The translations under genes were made by a program, and so were the position numbers. A DNA stretch of 61,149 nt from Neobacillus bataviensis LMG 21833 (GTDB lineage Bacteria; Bacillota; Bacilli; Bacillales; Cytobacillaceae): contig NZ_AJLS01000151.1 of NCBI RefSeq assembly GCF_000307875.1, positions 1-61,149 of the forward strand. The letters run 5' to 3'. Positions 61,082 to 61,149 of this stretch are shown one piece after another. Positions within the stretch are counted from its first letter, which is position 1, and the number at the start of each line of letters is the position of its first letter. The notes below the pieces were generated by a model, which saw only the letters and a program-made list of their open reading frames with translations, searched no databases and was not told the DNA's origin.

Positions 61082-61149
61082 CATTCGACTTTGAGAAATG
61101 TCCAGCTCCAGCGCCCTAGCGGCTAGTGTCCTTCGCTCTCCGCCCTACG
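61082..61149 (+). repeat. Truncated copy of the interspersed palindromic repeat at the right edge
   Basis: Its start, CATTCGACTTTGAGAAATG then TCCAGCTCCAGC, matches the left edge of the copy at 51310-51446 almost base for base. The sequence then diverges (CGCCCTAGCGGCTAGTG) and is cut by the window end. It lies upstream of def; the 67 bases between hold only AT-rich sequence, with a possible extended -10 (TGA before TATAAA). Confidence 0.6.

Noticed and set aside
1..61149. CRISPR array, tRNA or rRNA genes, insertion sequences, prophage or defence genes
   Set aside because: None seen: no regularly spaced direct repeats, no cloverleaf between genes, no transposase, integrase or toxin-antitoxin frame. 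The gaps are short and accounted for by promoters, terminators, leaders, relics and the palindromic repeat.

Overview
The window is a stretch of chromosomal core from a low-GC, endospore-forming Gram-positive bacterium of the family Bacillaceae. The evidence is the gene content and order (PolC-type replicase, CodY, FapR, YlqF/RbgA, PrkC/PrpC, ClpQ/ClpY, the 27-residue spore protein SpoVM) and protein sequences that follow Bacillus subtilis or B. cereus homologues along their whole length. A Neobacillus- or Bacillus-like genus fits best, but the species cannot be named from this sequence. Sixty protein genes are called. All but one (rpmB) lie on the minus strand, so in transcription order the window reads from its right end to its left end. 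I see no tRNA, rRNA, CRISPR array, insertion sequence, prophage or defence island.

Layout in transcription order. 61.0-52.1 kb: protein maturation, RNA modification and signalling (def, fmt, rsmB, rlmN, prpC, prkC, rsgA, rpe, thiN), then the tiny spoVM gene. 52.0-51.2 kb: the plus-strand rpmB gene, flanked by copies of a palindromic interspersed repeat. 51.2-43.3 kb: yloU-yloV, recG, and the FapR-controlled lipid operon fapR-plsX-fabD-fabG-acpP. 43.1-33.1 kb: rnc-smc-ftsY-ylxM-ffh, rpsP-khpA, ylqD-rimM-trmD, and rplS with its leader. 32.9-23.2 kb: lepB-rbgA, a self-contained L-serine dehydratase cassette sdaAB-sdaAA, rnhB, sucC-sucD, dprA, topA. 23.0-18.7 kb: trmFO, the decayed start of xerC, then hslV-hslU-codY. 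18.5-10.9 kb: rpsB, tsf, pyrH-frr, uppS-cdsA-dxr-rseP. 10.8-0.06 kb: polC, then the nusA-infB operon rimP-nusA-ylxR-ylxQ-infB-ylxP-rbfA, and truB.

Functionally the region couples translation (initiation, elongation, ribosome assembly, tRNA and rRNA modification), co-translational targeting (Ffh, FtsY, LepB), DNA replication and maintenance (PolC, TopA, Smc, RecG, RnhB, DprA), envelope precursor synthesis (UppS, CdsA, Dxr, Fab/PlsX) and global nutrient or stress control (CodY, PrkC/PrpC, RseP, HslUV).

No previously undescribed multi-gene system was found. What stands out is departure from the B. subtilis reference order. The flagellar/chemotaxis block is absent between codY and rpsB. proS is absent between rseP and polC. 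sdaAB-sdaAA has moved to between rbgA and rnhB. A 40-codon relic of xerC sits at its ancestral locus, still behind a good promoter, and an orphan reading-frame relic lies upstream of sdaAB. Other points are a palindromic repeat family in which both ends of the window fall, an attenuator-like hairpin in the rimP-nusA leader, a recG terminator merged with the fapR promoter, and an unidentified palindrome on the yloU promoter. Comparisons with B. subtilis and B. cereus are from memory; no database search was run.
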